Source: Chaetoceros tenuissimus
Lineage: Eukaryota; Bacillariophyta; Thalassiosirophyceae; Chaetocerotales; Chaetocerotaceae
Assembly: GCA_021927905.1 (NCBI GenBank)
Contig: BLLK01000028.1
Coordinates: forward strand, 78,298-142,297
DNA: 64,000 nt
Direction of reading: 5' to 3'
The notes below the pieces were generated by a model. The model ran no database searches and was not told where the DNA came from. It saw nothing but the letters and a program-made list of their open reading frames with translations. Position 1 is the first letter of the stretch. Each line of letters opens with the position of its first letter. The position numbers were made by a program, and so were the translations under genes. Positions 42,770 to 54,700 of this stretch are shown piece by piece.

Positions 42770-45700
42770 ATGAAAATGATTGTGAATCCATATCTGAAGA
42801 AAAAGGCGCCAACAGCAGCCTCTTCTTCTCAGAATGGTGTCAACAAAAAAGGGAGTCAAGTTGCGAAAAAGGCAACAATGAGTGTACCAAACACATATGT
42901 AAAGAGTGCTTCCTCGCAAACCAAGAGTGTAACACCGCATAAATCCAATGATTCCACAAGGAGTGGCAAGAGCCCCTCGATTCCAAGAGTCACTCCAGTA
43001 CAAAAGAAAAATGCGTTGGTGAATAACTCGAAACCAAAAGTCACGTCATCAGCTCCCATCATGAAGAAGCAAACGATTTCACATACACATGCTCCGAAAG
43101 CTATGAAACCTGTTATGAAAAAGGCTACAGCAACTCGGATACCTTCCTCAAAAGCTGCCTTGAAGGCAGAAATTGCACGTTTGAAGCAAATGAAAGCTAT
43201 GAAAAAGTTGGAAAAACAGAGACTTAAGAAACAGAAGGAAGAAGAAAAGAGGTTGAAGGAGTTGGGAATTCAGCCTTCTTCGGTGAATAAAGCTCCGCTC
43301 AATGAAAAATCTAAAATCGTTGCAGCAAAGCCAGCAATCACGTCGGTTGGAAACAATAATGTTGTGCAAACACCCTCCAAGGCGACTTCTATAAATCCAG
43401 GAGGACAGGTCCCTAATGTATCTGCTATGGAACCGACACAGAAAGTAGCAACAAACACACCACCTATGAGAACACAACAGCAATATAATTTCAATCCTCA
43501 GTATCATCAACCTATGCAAATGAATGCATCAGCAGCATATTCTGTTCGTCCTCAGCAATACTTTCCACCAACGTCTCAAGGCAATTTTTACCATGCAACC
43601 ATGCCACACCCTTTGCAATCTATCTACGCTCCAGGAAACACACAGAGTAAATATCAGCAAGTGGGTAATCCTGCCATCCCTAATCCTGCTACAAGTGCAC
43701 CTCTTCCGACGCAACAGCTATCTCTACCTCACCAATACACAATGTTGCAGACACCACAATCTACCATCAATTTTCATCATAAAAATGGCGTTCCAGTTCA
43801 TCCACTTGCAATATCGAATTCTATTGGACAACAAATGACGGTACAAAATAGACCTGCGCCGGTATCAGCCGTGCCTAAACCAACCAAGCCTCTCTCTCCA
43901 TCTGAAATGATTTTATCAAAAGGGAACATTATCAATCCTTCACCTTTCGCAAAGACACATGAGCTTATTCAGGAGAAAATCCGTATATGGAAACGGAGAG
44001 ATGGAAGTGTAGATACATCTTTTGGAGTGCATTTGACCTTTGTACAAAAGGGATGTTTGGTGGTAGTTGAGAATACTGAGTCCAAGTCCAATCAAGAACC
44101 CCAAAATGATCAATTGAATACTACACCCAAAAAGGAAAATGATGGCACCGAAGCAAAGGTTGAGGTGAAACAGAAACGTAAACGTGTCAAATATGGAGCT
44201 ATGGTGGTCACCAATGCTGATGCACAGCAGAAAAGAACTCTACCGGGTACAGGACGTGAACAAATGATTCAAAAGGGTGACATTATTTTGCAAGTTAATT
44301 CAATTCAAGTGAGCGAAAAATTGTTTCATGATGCTACCAAGTTGTTTGCGAGTGGCCATCGTGAAGAGACATTGCAAGATGGTCGAACTGTATTTATTTG
44401 TGAACTTGTTGTTGCTAGAGAGAAGAGCGTGATAAGAGCACTAAATATGCAAAAATGGTATCAGCAACAACATTTGTCAATGATGTCTTCTTTGCAAAAT
44501 AAACCAGTCAAAGTTCCTCTGGTAGTCAATGATACAAATGACTTTGTTCTTTCTGGGGAATTTACACCCGAAGAATTGAAAGCTTTCACATCTGCAATCA
44601 AAGAAAAAATTATGAGTAGAACATTCAAAGATTCTTCTTTCACTGGTATCCTGACTACCCCAGAATATCGTAATGCATTACAACAGAGGACTGAAGATGA
44701 TTTGAAGAAAAAATGGATTGTAAATTGCAAATCAGTTGATCGTAGACTTGTCAATTCAGCCTTGACTCAATGGAGAAAAGATTGGGTAGACGAGAAGAAG
44801 GCAGCATTGGCTTTGTATTCTACACCTCCTACAGCAGAAGATATATTTTATACCTCTGATAGTCTAAGGGAATATCAAACCCATCTTGCTCCTTCGAAAA
44901 GAAGTGATTTGAGAAGTTCTGCAAGGCCAGTCAATGGCTGCAAGTGTGGAAGTCTACAGCATAATCACGTAAATGATATTGGATGTTTCCTTTATCGTGA
45001 TTGCAAGAACTTCATGGAAACCGACAAACGGAAGGAACTAGAGGTGGATGGACGCAAAAAAGAGAAAAATGAAACGTTGAAGAAATATGAAGGCAAGTTG
45101 AATAGTATCGGAAATGCACATGTCCAAAGAATTGTGAAACAAAACGACGAATTGAAGGCAGAGGCACTTGAAGCACGTTTTGTTGATGAAATGGAAAGGA
45201 TCCAGATAAGCAGTTTCAAGGTTGCAGTATTTGCACCTTCGCTGATATCTGTGTTGATTCTGTCTACAATCGCTGCGATTGCCGATATAGAAGGCAAAGA
45301 AGTGTACGGACCTACCTTGGATGAACCAAAATCAAAGAAGAAAGGAGTAAACTCCGATGATAGTGACAGTGATAGTGACAGCGACGACGATGATGATATA
45401 CCCCTAATGGCATTAGGAAAGAGGTCATCTCCTTCGAAATCTCCTTCCAACAAAAAGACTAAGCTCTCTGAATCGCAAGTGGACTTAGCGTTCATGACCA
45501 AAGTAGCTAATTACATTAGCAAAGTTTGGGGACATGTTTACAATGACCCTTCAGATGTAGAGCATGCATGGATACAGCATTGTCTCAAGAAAGGATACGA
45601 CAAACAAGTAGAGGATACTTCATCTTTCTCTAAGAAGTGGAGGAAGGGCGACTATGCTTTCGAACATGTTCAATATCTTCTGAATGAAGCAAGTATCAAT

Positions 45701-46123
45701 ATGGTCAGCAAGAGCGAACCCACGCAAGTTGCAACAGCATTACACATTATCGAGAAAACTGCCTTACTTGAAGAAGTAGACTCTTTAGTAGACGCAGACC
45801 TTATCGAAATGGGGAGTGAAGGTACTCTGAAGTTAAAAAGAGGATGGGAACGAAGGGTGCCGCCAACATTCTTGTATGACATGCAAGAACAAGGTTGGAA
45901 CAAGCCTTCTGATGTCTCGAACAAATTCTGTCTTCACGAGGAGATTAGAAATAAGCTTGATAGTCAGTGGAAGAATAATGGATACGGCTGGCTTCATAGG
46001 TCGGATTCAGACTCAAATATTCTCATTTTCCATGAAAAATATGACCAGAAAAAGGATTCATTTACAATTAGATTCACTGATCATTTGAACGAAATGGAAG
46101 GTGTCGCCCAATTCGGGATTTAG
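42770..46123 (+). CDS. Large basic protein with PDZ-like domain, unknown function
   Basis: 1117 aa, single exon. It begins MKMIVNPYLKKK. About 390 residues of Lys/Ser/Gln/Pro-rich low complexity follow, with a charged helix (LKQMKAMKKLEKQRLKKQKE) at about 140-165. Residues of about 395-555 resemble a PDZ fold: FGVHLTFVQKGCLVVVEN, a Lys-rich insert, then MIQKGDIILQVNSIQVSEKL, the usual GDxIxxVNG-like turn. Downstream are a charged helical region, a short Cys/His cluster (NGCKCGSLQHNHVNDIGC), an acidic Ser/Asp run at about 860-880 and a structured C-terminal 200 residues. No membrane segment is certain (VFAPSLISVLILSTIAAIAD is mildly hydrophobic). Probably nuclear, from its charge pattern; identity unknown. 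The frame opens at TTG 42662; the first ATG is 42770. Confidence 0.65.
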   Translation: MKMIVNPYLKKKAPTAASSSQNGVNKKGSQVAKKATMSVPNTYVKSASSQTKSVTPHKSNDSTRSGKSPSIPRVTPVQKKNALVNNSKPKVTSSAPIMKKQTISHTHAPKAMKPVMKKATATRIPSSKAALKAEIARLKQMKAMKKLEKQRLKKQKEEEKRLKELGIQPSSVNKAPLNEKSKIVAAKPAITSVGNNNVVQTPSKATSINPGGQVPNVSAMEPTQKVATNTPPMRTQQQYNFNPQYHQPMQMNASAAYSVRPQQYFPPTSQGNFYHATMPHPLQSIYAPGNTQSKYQQVGNPAIPNPATSAPLPTQQLSLPHQYTMLQTPQSTINFHHKNGVPVHPLAISNSIGQQMTVQNRPAPVSAVPKPTKPLSPSEMILSKGNIINPSPFAKTHELIQEKIRIWKRRDGSVDTSFGVHLTFVQKGCLVVVENTESKSNQEPQNDQLNTTPKKENDGTEAKVEVKQKRKRVKYGAMVVTNADAQQKRTLPGTGREQMIQKGDIILQVNSIQVSEKLFHDATKLFASGHREETLQDGRTVFICELVVAREKSVIRALNMQKWYQQQHLSMMSSLQNKPVKVPLVVNDTNDFVLSGEFTPEELKAFTSAIKEKIMSRTFKDSSFTGILTTPEYRNALQQRTEDDLKKKWIVNCKSVDRRLVNSALTQWRKDWVDEKKAALALYSTPPTAEDIFYTSDSLREYQTHLAPSKRSDLRSSARPVNGCKCGSLQHNHVNDIGCFLYRDCKNFMETDKRKELEVDGRKKEKNETLKKYEGKLNSIGNAHVQRIVKQNDELKAEALEARFVDEMERIQISSFKVAVFAPSLISVLILSTIAAIADIEGKEVYGPTLDEPKSKKKGVNSDDSDSDSDSDDDDDIPLMALGKRSSPSKSPSNKKTKLSESQVDLAFMTKVANYISKVWGHVYNDPSDVEHAWIQHCLKKGYDKQVEDTSSFSKKWRKGDYAFEHVQYLLNEASINMVSKSEPTQVATALHIIEKTALLEEVDSLVDADLIEMGSEGTLKLKRGWERRVPPTFLYDMQEQGWNKPSDVSNKFCLHEEIRNKLDSQWKNNGYGWLHRSDSDSNILIFHEKYDQKKDSFTIRFTDHLNEMEGVAQFGI

Positions 46124-46974
46124 AAAAGTAAAGTAACAATATATTTAGAATGTACGTGGTATGTTGCAACACCGCAAATTGGAACCAAATCACAGTGGAA
46201 GATATATGAATTATTGATGCTTTTGTTTTCATTTGGAGACACTGTACTAAATGCAATATATTGTTGATCAATCCAGTTCCAAACAATACCTTACAGCGTA
46301 GTATCAAATAAAAATGACGAGGAGAATAATAATAACCGTACCAAGTTGGGTATCTTGACACCTTCTTTATTTTAGTAAGTATAATTTCATTGGTAAATTC
46401 AAATACTAACGAGAGACGTGAGCACACCACCAACTCGCTGCTACCTCTCTATGATGACAGCAATTTGAAGGTGAATACAGAAGGAGGTATTAAACCTGTA
46501 AACTAGAGGGTAGACCCAAGTATTTGATATTGCAAGCGGTGCTTCTCTTTTGTGTGCTGCTATTGTTCAACCTTTATACCAGTGCTCCAGGTTTCATTCA
46601 GTAAATGGCATATACATAGTGTTGCGTCTTCATACCTTCGAACTTCACTTGGATCAACAGGTGACACTTTTTAATTAGCTAAAGTCTTGGTGTTGACTTT
46701 TCCTGTTTTTACTCTAATCTAGGTTTGATAGATCATCAGACCTGTATTAGGAAAAGCGCACATTTCATTCTCTACGAAAACAAGAGTTTCATACATTCAG
46801 ATAGCTGGGAATCATCTGACACACGTCTTCAAAAAGAGTCATTTTCCTTCACTATAAAAAATCTTCGCTCACTCAAATCTCTGCGAGCTTGGCTTAACCA
46901 AAAATATTCAATTTTGCACAAATTGACAAACTTGACCATTGAACTTAATCATCGACCATCAACGTAATCACAAA
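46124..46974. other. Intergenic, no gene seen
   Basis: Between two plus-strand genes; contains the PP1-like 5' flank. No supported feature. Confidence 0.6.
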
Positions 46975-48198
46975 ATGCAGAACTCGTCATCAGGAGGAAA
47001 CCTGCAGTCACTTGCTGCAACAAATAGTTCCAATACAAATAATACCGCAGCTACAAATGGAGCGAATGATGCTTCACAGCCAGAAGAACCGGTGAAATCT
47101 ATAATGACTCGGTTGCTAAATCTACGTGGATCACCGCCTGGAACCCAAGCATCAGTATCTGAGACAGAAATTAAGCTGCTCTGTGAACATGTACGTCCAA
47201 TACTCTTGTCACAACCCATGTTACTAGAACTGGAAGCACCATTAAAAATTTGTGGAGATGTACATGGTCAATATTCGGATTTATTAAGATTATTCGAATA
47301 CGGGGGATTTCCACCTCAAGCCAATTACCTCTTCTTGGGAGATTATGTTGATAGAGGGAAGCAATCTCTAGAGGTTATTTGTCTTTTGTTGTGTTATAAA
47401 ATTGAATATCCCAACAACTTTTTCATCCTTAGAGGTAATCATGAAGCTGCTGGCATTAACCGTATCTATGGATTTTATGATGAATGTAAACGGCGTTACA
47501 GTATCAAACTATGGAAAATCTTCTCAGATGTCTTCAATTGTTTGCCCGTGTCAGCTCTAGTAGATGAAAAGATTCTATGCATGCACGGTGGACTCAGCCC
47601 AGAGATGGAGTCCCTGCAACAGATCGCTGACTTGTCTCGGCCCTGTGATGTCCCTGATGTAGGGCTCATGTGTGATATTCTTTGGAGTGATCCTGACACG
47701 TCAGTGAGTGGTTGGGGGGAAAATGATCGTGGTGTGTCATTTGTGTTTGGAGCAGATGTTGTGTGTGACTTCCTAGAAAAGCACAATTTGGAACTTGTAG
47801 TAAGAGCTCATCAGGTAGTAGAAGATGGTTATGAATTCTTTGCGGGGAGAAGGCTTGTGACCTTGTTTTCGGCTCCTAATTACTGCGGTGAATTTGATAA
47901 TGCTGGAGGATTGATCAGTGTTGATGAAAATCTCATGTGTAGCTTCATGATACTGAAACCTAGCACTAGAAGTGAAAGATTTAGCAACCGAGGAAGTGTT
48001 GGTAACAATTTGGCTGGACTTGCTAACATTCCTGGAGGGGCAGCTAACGGCGCAAACGTTGCGAATGGAAAGAGCAATGTACAAAGTAACGATGACGCAG
48101 ACAGCTGTACGGACATGAGCACAGATAGCTCCATTCCTGAGAATGGCAATAATATTGACGACGAAGAAACTGAATCCAAGCTATCAAATAAGTTTTAA
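46975..48198 (+). CDS. PP1-type serine/threonine phosphatase catalytic subunit
   Basis: 407 aa, single exon. Metal-dependent protein phosphatase. All catalytic motifs are present: GDVHGQ, GDYVDRG, GNHE, a MHGG His and RAHQ. PP1-type text is strong ([29 protein letters not shown]). The N-terminus has about 40 extra residues rich in Asn, Ser, Thr and Ala, and the C-terminus has a 60-residue tail rich in Asn and Asp. Odd point: the normally invariant ECASINR after GNH reads EAAGINR, so a Cys and a Ser are replaced beside the active site. The usual RVxF-pocket region appears intact. The frame begins at TTG; ATG 46975 is the first Met. Probably a PP1 paralogue rather than the main enzyme (inference). 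Confidence 0.88.
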   Translation: MQNSSSGGNLQSLAATNSSNTNNTAATNGANDASQPEEPVKSIMTRLLNLRGSPPGTQASVSETEIKLLCEHVRPILLSQPMLLELEAPLKICGDVHGQYSDLLRLFEYGGFPPQANYLFLGDYVDRGKQSLEVICLLLCYKIEYPNNFFILRGNHEAAGINRIYGFYDECKRRYSIKLWKIFSDVFNCLPVSALVDEKILCMHGGLSPEMESLQQIADLSRPCDVPDVGLMCDILWSDPDTSVSGWGENDRGVSFVFGADVVCDFLEKHNLELVVRAHQVVEDGYEFFAGRRLVTLFSAPNYCGEFDNAGGLISVDENLMCSFMILKPSTRSERFSNRGSVGNNLAGLANIPGGAANGANVANGKSNVQSNDDADSCTDMSTDSSIPENGNNIDDEETESKLSNKF

Positions 48199-49629
48199 TC
48201 ATAAGAAAAAGTTCAGTCTAATATCTTACTAGGTATAATCAAGTAATCATGTTGGATCAAGATCTCTTACTATTTAGATGTGAATTGCAGGGAATAAATG
48301 AGAAGAGAATATTTTTGTATGCGAATTTGTACTGGTAAGTCATTGTACTGTCAACATGACGTTGTTGCGAACTCTAAAAATCTTGGCCTTTTTTGCACAG
48401 CCATCGGACCATCGGACCATCTACAGAAAACACGAGAACACACATTCCTACGAATATGACAATCAAAGCACGAACTATTTTTGGCAAGGTGAACACAAAT
48501 CTGCGTACAATATAGCTTACACAAGAGCCTTCATGCGTTTATAGTATATTCCTTAGCTTCGTATGGAAAGAATAGAAGGATCATAGAATGTATGAGCTAT
48601 ATGAGTCCAGAGTAGAGGGAAAGATGTTGGCTTTTTGCCAAGAACAGTGTTGAAACTTCTCCAATTCTGGATGTACCTCTCTGACCAGCACTTCTCGAAA
48701 TACTTTGAAAGATATATGGGTTTACTGTATTAAGTCAAGGTTTTCAAGGGGACAAAAGTCATCCCTTCGTTCCCATTCAAATTTTAATGCAAGAGTGTAT
48801 CCGGTGCTTATGACTTCTGTCAAAAATCTATGAGATACACAGTTTGTCGTATAGATTTTTGTTGCTTTGGTTTGCAATATCCATTACATATCACATTGTA
48901 GAGAGCGAAGGTCATAGAGATTGCGGTATTCGGTTCCTAAAATTCCCCAAACTGAGTTTCTTGGATTGCACGTACATGATTCTTGGGTATGATTACGGCT
49001 TTTACAGGTGTCGAAGTATAGAAACAACTTGGAACTGAAATCCAATGTAACGAATCCCAAAAGCCATGACATAATGAGATCAATTTGTTCCATAGCAGAT
49101 GTAATTGCATGTTCTTTAGTGTATTGTGAGGGCTGAGTATATGAAACCATTTTTGACTGAAACTATCACGAAAAAGTTTGGCTTTGTCTTGTATCATTGC
49201 CAGAGTATTGAGACACGAAAACATTACACTTCCACTTTCGAATGAAATCATTTGAATACAAAGTTACAGAAATGAAGAGCCAATCACTGGATAGCAATAA
49301 GCAATAGAATGACGATGAAAATCGCCACTACTTGAAGGGGTTGACTTGGAGTGCGAGCCATACTTTTCATTACATAACTATCTGTCTGGAATACATAAGA
49401 GTAAGTTGAGACAACCTTCAGCTTGAGATGGTATGGTAAAGATAGTCTGAAATATTCTTTGGAATATATTTTCAGCGTGAAAGGAATTGTGTCAATGCCT
49501 TGCGGGAATGAACTCTCAATTATTGAAAAACAGGAATTGAATGACAACCACAGAATTTTTCTAGGTGATTATCAAGAGTAGAGTAGTGTGAAATTTTACG
49601 CGGACCTTATAATTCAAATCTGTATCAAG
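48199..49629. other. Long intergenic region, no confident gene
   Basis: About 1.4 kb. A minus-strand frame at 49284-49547 ends in a hydrophobic run (VVAIFIVILLLIAIQ) with an acceptor-like site inside, and could be the last exon of a small tail-anchored protein, but no upstream exon was found. A TGACGT hexamer lies at 48357-48362. Nothing else stands out. Confidence 0.4.
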
Positions 49630-51045
49630 ATGAACCCTGATGATCTACGTAAGAGTTATCCTGAAGATGTTTTTTTCGAAGCTGGTAGTGGTCTCAAGAA
49701 CCACAGTGGAACCCAGCGTTTTAGGGCATTCGTGAAGTTATTTTTCTTAGTGAAAGACAAGGATTATTGGGGAAATAAGCAAAAGACTGAAGCTGCAGCT
49801 CTAACACTTCAATATATACAGCTTCGTCAGCCTGAAGTGTCTTTTTGGAAAAAAGAGAATGGTAAATATGTGAAACTTCTTGACGAGGAAGAAAAGATCT
49901 CGTTCGTAAAAGGAACAATCGATGGATATAATAAAAAGAGTACCAAAATAGACGAAAACTCATTCGAAACTGACGAAGACATTCTTTCTTTTTACGAAAA
50001 AGTCAAGGATGAAGGAAATGTGCAAGCTGTAGTCACAAAAGTCAAGGGACTGTTGACGAACCTTTCTGCTTGCGACGAGACGATAACTGGGACATCTACC
50101 CAACACTTTAGAGTTTGCGCTGATAACCAGACGGTATTCATCCAGCATGATGAAAACCATGATATTTATGAGATACTTCATGTCTATCGTTCTGCGTCTC
50201 CACTAGCTCTCATGCCACCATTTTCGACGAAATTCGCAGTAGTTGAGAAAAAGACCTCATGTCAAGAAGGTAGCGTTGAGCAAGAAGACGAATACCGTCT
50301 TGATACATTTTTTCTCTGTGATGAGGATAAAAATATTGTAACGAATATGGACATATCCATGGTCGCGAAGCAAGCTAGACTTCCACTTGGGGTATTTGAT
50401 GATAACTATCCTTTGAACCAACTTTTGGATAAGAGAAGAAATGCTCTGCTTTCCTTAAGTACTCAATTTATGGATGTACTGAAAAGCTTTTGTCAGCACA
50501 GAGACGAAGATACCGCTCTACCAAAGATCCACCTTACCAAACAATACCTTTACATCGTCAGAAATTCTTCTATTAACAATCATCAAATTTGGGTTGAAGA
50601 AAAATTGAATAGAAAGGGGGATTCTTATCTTGCTTTGTTCAAGGCTGATTCTAAAAGTCACCTCGAAGGTGATTTTTGTTCCAATCTCTTAAATTCAAAG
50701 CCAAGTTCAGATCATCTACTTATTTGGATGTCCTCTCTTGAGCAAGATGATAACTACGAAGACTTCAAAGTCTCTCCGAAAGACATTTTGCATGCATTTT
50801 CCTACTTCTCATTTTTAAATGGCCCATGTCTTCTGGCCGAAGTAAAATATGTTTACTTTGCTCAAGAGAAATTATTCAAGCTTACTGATCCTATCGTATA
50901 CAGCGATGGAACTTTTGAACGCTTTGGAACAAAGGATCTTGGAAAAACTGGCATCAATGAATACCAGAGAGAACATTCAAGACATTGTCTCAATCCTATT
51001 TGCAAGAGACTTGAACGCCACTTTCAGAACATATTGACAACTTAA
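49630..51045 (+). CDS. DUF6824-like plus alpha-kinase-like protein
   Basis: 471 aa, single exon. The N-terminal 90 residues resemble the DUF6824 domain common in diatoms (EDVFFEAGSGLKNHSGTQRF, where others read DVLxGRGxxxxxHPGNxxFR), a putative DNA- or protein-binding module. The last 200 residues resemble an atypical alpha-kinase (MHCK/eEF2K type): IWVEEKLNRKGDSYLALF matches the VEE...KYN strand region, ILHAFSYFSFLNG matches AFSHWTY, then KLTDPIVYS matches LTDPQIH, FGTKDLGKTGI matches the FGxxNLGxxG loop and CLNPICKRL matches CNxxCxxL. Between these, the usual DxQG reads EVKY, so key metal or nucleotide ligands are changed and activity is doubtful. The frame begins at GTG; ATG 49630 is the first Met. 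Confidence 0.65.
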   Translation: MNPDDLRKSYPEDVFFEAGSGLKNHSGTQRFRAFVKLFFLVKDKDYWGNKQKTEAAALTLQYIQLRQPEVSFWKKENGKYVKLLDEEEKISFVKGTIDGYNKKSTKIDENSFETDEDILSFYEKVKDEGNVQAVVTKVKGLLTNLSACDETITGTSTQHFRVCADNQTVFIQHDENHDIYEILHVYRSASPLALMPPFSTKFAVVEKKTSCQEGSVEQEDEYRLDTFFLCDEDKNIVTNMDISMVAKQARLPLGVFDDNYPLNQLLDKRRNALLSLSTQFMDVLKSFCQHRDEDTALPKIHLTKQYLYIVRNSSINNHQIWVEEKLNRKGDSYLALFKADSKSHLEGDFCSNLLNSKPSSDHLLIWMSSLEQDDNYEDFKVSPKDILHAFSYFSFLNGPCLLAEVKYVYFAQEKLFKLTDPIVYSDGTFERFGTKDLGKTGINEYQREHSRHCLNPICKRLERHFQNILTT

Positions 51046-51766
51046 CAAAACATTATATCCAGAATGAAGATTGAGAATCTCATCTTCTTGTGTTGGAAAA
51101 ACGCGGAAGCAGAAAAAGATTATTCTGTTTGTAGATCGATTTCTACACACAGAATTTCTTTCTCTGTTTCCATCGTGATTCCAATACAAGAAGATGAGTG
51201 TCTCAATCTTCTTTCTGGGCAACACAGACATCCGAATTGAATTCAAACAACAATCATTATATAATTAACGTGAGCTATATGTATCCCGCCCGTTTCAGAA
51301 TGAATTGATACAGAATGTCATATTTTTAATTAGAACTAAATAATACTAGAGAATAATCGTTTGGATGAAAGCAGTCAGATGTGCTGTTGATTGGATGAAT
51401 ATTTTTTGTATGTATCTAACTGCGATATATTAGATTAATTCACGATATTGATGATGAGTGAGACTTGAGTCAATCACTAAAGTGCGAAATTGAAATAAAA
51501 ATTGGTACTGTATGACTAATTTCATAAAATCGGCGAGTCTATTTTCATCGAAAAGTGTCGTGTTTTACTCGAAAAATTCAAGGTGAAACTGGTAGGTGGT
51601 GGTATCACCCATCTTCATTCATCGTCTCGTTTTCTTTTTTCTATTATAGTATCCAGATAGTTCGTGAATTTATTGTTATAGGTCTACTATCACATACCTT
51701 TCACACAAGTCTTTCAAACACTGATTATACTTGTATCTAGCCAATAGCTCCATTTGAAGTTCTACC
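51046..51766. other. Intergenic, no gene seen
   Basis: AT-rich spacer between two plus-strand genes; no supported feature. Confidence 0.6.
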
Positions 51767-54700
51767 ATGGCAAGTCCAATCCATTTTTATATCATCCCGG
51801 ATTGTGGATTAGAGATCAAGATCAAGCAATCAGAAGCAGATCTTCATCGAACAGATCCATCCAAACCTATGGAATACACACTAGAAGTCAACGAGGACAC
51901 TAGGGAATCTATGAGGGAAGAGATTTCTTCAAGGTTTGTGAAAAAGCTTGATAATATGCATGATCCGACTAAAATTCTCAAGTTTGTAAAAGAAACTGAT
52001 CAACAAACCTTCACTGGAATTTTGTCCCCTTCCAGTAGGGTGACTCTGCCAAAGAAAATCAGGGAGTTGGCTGGATTCACAGAAAAGGCCAAGAGATTTG
52101 CTTACTTGTATCCAGCTCGTGGTATTGGAAAATTGATTGATTGGAAAGAATACTCTTTTGAGACAAGTGATACCTCATCTCGTCGCAATAAGAACAATGA
52201 AGAAATACAAAAGACTAAATGGACCAAGAAGGATAAGAACTTATTACCACAAGATCAACAACATGGTAAAGGTGTCTATGTTGGAGAATATGACGGTGCA
52301 TATGATGGCGCATATGACTCGACCACATATAGTCAAAAGATCAATGGGATGGCACACGCCTGTCTTTTTGGTGCATTTGTTTACTTCGATGACAACATGA
52401 AAGTCATCCAAGTGAATGCTCTCACAGTCCAAGAAACAGATTACAGTATTAATTTTACTGGTCCTTGGGAACTTGCAGACAGTGCAATGGAGAGAATGAC
52501 TGAACTAGGTCGAATGCAAACCTTTCAAATGAAGGCATTTCAAGAAGGAGGGTTTGTAGAATTGGGTTGGGTTAATCCTTTTGAAAAGTTCAAAAGCCAG
52601 CACATCAGTAAAAGCAAATCTTCGACATCTGGAGCTTTAATACTTAAAAGAGAAGACGGATCTGGAATAGCATACCACGTAGCTGGTGCTGGGAAGATTG
52701 TGTTCCATGAGGAGGACGTTGACATTGTTGAAGACTGTATCTTGTCAGTTGAAGAATTGTTGAAGAGTAAGAGACTAGAAGCAAAAGACTTTGTTAATGC
52801 CAAAGACCATCTTGGCAAATTTGAGAAACTCAACAAGGGTATTGAAGAAACACGTATTGACAATCTATACAATGAATTCCTTGAAGAATCCGAAAAAGAT
52901 TCAGATCTTCATATCATTGGGAAATTAGTCAAAGAATTCAAAGAACTATATCAGGACGAGGAAAATGATATTCAAGTGTTCATGTGGGAAAAACTCAAAC
53001 TTACCAACACTGGCACACGGGAAAAAGCGAAAAACCAAGCTATGAATCTGATGAGACGAAAAAAGCAATCTAATAACTTTTTTGATGAGGACGAATTGGC
53101 TGAGATAAAAGACAAGTTTGGATGGTCTCTTCTTCACTACGTTTGTAGGTTTGGCAGCAAGAATCTAGGTCTGGTGGAATTCGTATTGAAGGATTGTGAT
53201 CCTAGTGAGCTACGAGAGAAGGATATTTTTGGTCGGACTCCCTTGTATCTAGCTTGTGATGGAGGAGCTCCTGCTGATGTTGTCAAAATTTTGGTTGAAA
53301 AGGACCATAATTCCATTCTCCTTGAAACAAACTCACTTCAGATGATTCCACTCCATGCGGCATTAAACCGCAGAATGGATTTAGAAGCGATTACAATTTT
53401 ACTTGAAGCCGATGAATACAAAAAATCTTTGCGGAAAAAGTCAAAAGTAGGACGTTTGCCAATTCATATGGCAATCGAAGAAAATGTAGATTCCAACATT
53501 GTCGAAGTAATATTAGGCAATTCCAAAACTAGTGAGGACCAAGATCCTGACATCTTGACACCCTTCAAAGGAAAGCTTCCAATTCACTTCGCCCTTTTGA
53601 ATAAAGAATGTAGCGAAGGCACTATCGAACTATTGTTGCAAACAGATACAGAATCTGAGTCCTTGCGTAGACCAGTAGATAATGAGAAAGATGATCTTCA
53701 TGGTAGCTTCGCTCTTCACCTATCCTTGCAATATTCTACACCAGAAACTACTCGTCTTTTGCTGATCAAAGATAAAAATAGTTCAAACATGAACAGTATC
53801 GTAAATCTCGAAGATAAGAAAGGCTTGCTACCTCTCCATATAGCATGCAAGCAAAATGCCCGAGTGGACATTGTTCGATTGCTACTTGAATTAGACACTC
53901 ATAAAGCCTCTCTTCATGATGTGGATATAGGAAGAAGAATGAAACCGATCCATTATGCATGCAATAATCCTGGTGCAAAGAAAGAGATTATCCAAGCTCT
54001 GCTCGAGTCAGAAAAGTCAGCTGATACCAAAATCATTAAAAAACTCCTTGAAGAAAAACAAGAGGAACGGAGAAAAAGAGCGGGCAAACAGAACAGCAAG
54101 CCCTCTAATAAAGGCCAAGCAGTAAAGAATCTCTGTCGTTCAAACGATACTCGAGAAAGAACTCCATTGATTTGTGCTATACGTGGAAATGCGCCAGATG
54201 ATGTTATTTCTCTTTTGACCGAGCCCGATAATCTTTATCTCAAAGGTTTTGATGATCATCTTGTAAATCTTCTGGGGCAAAAGGTAAAAGAAAACGAAGA
54301 CATGCAGGACCATATTCTAGAAGTTCTATCACTGAGGCCTTACTTCAGTTTGTTATTCTTGGAGCTTTACGCGCACGTTTTTGCAATTGCAGCTTTTATC
54401 ACTGTTTCTAACCGAATGCGCATCTTAGAAGATCAAAAGATTATTGATCCAAATGCTCTCAGCTCAGATGATGAAACTGTTTTTTCTTCCCGTTTCTTAT
54501 TCGCAGTGCTTATAACTTGTTTAGCAGCCTTTGGAGTGCGTGAATTAGTTCAGCTGAAGTCTCAAGGATGGCATTACATAAAAGATATTTGGAACATTCC
54601 AGAATATTTATCTATTGGATTTCTCATCATATCTCTCACGCATGTCGATTATTTTATCGAGAATTTATCCAAACCAGGATACAGCCTTGATCAGATTGAT

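Noticed and set aside
44992-45501. 169-aa minus frame opposite the large basic protein
   Set aside because: Ser-rich antisense shadow of an Asp/Ser-coding region.
48844-49038. 64-aa plus frame with a hydrophobic start
   Set aside because: It begins at TTG, is short, and has no conservation signal or neighbouring exon.
49284-49547. 87-aa minus frame ending in a hydrophobic run
   Set aside because: It begins at TTG, has an acceptor-like site inside, and no partner exon could be found. Mentioned only in the intergenic note.
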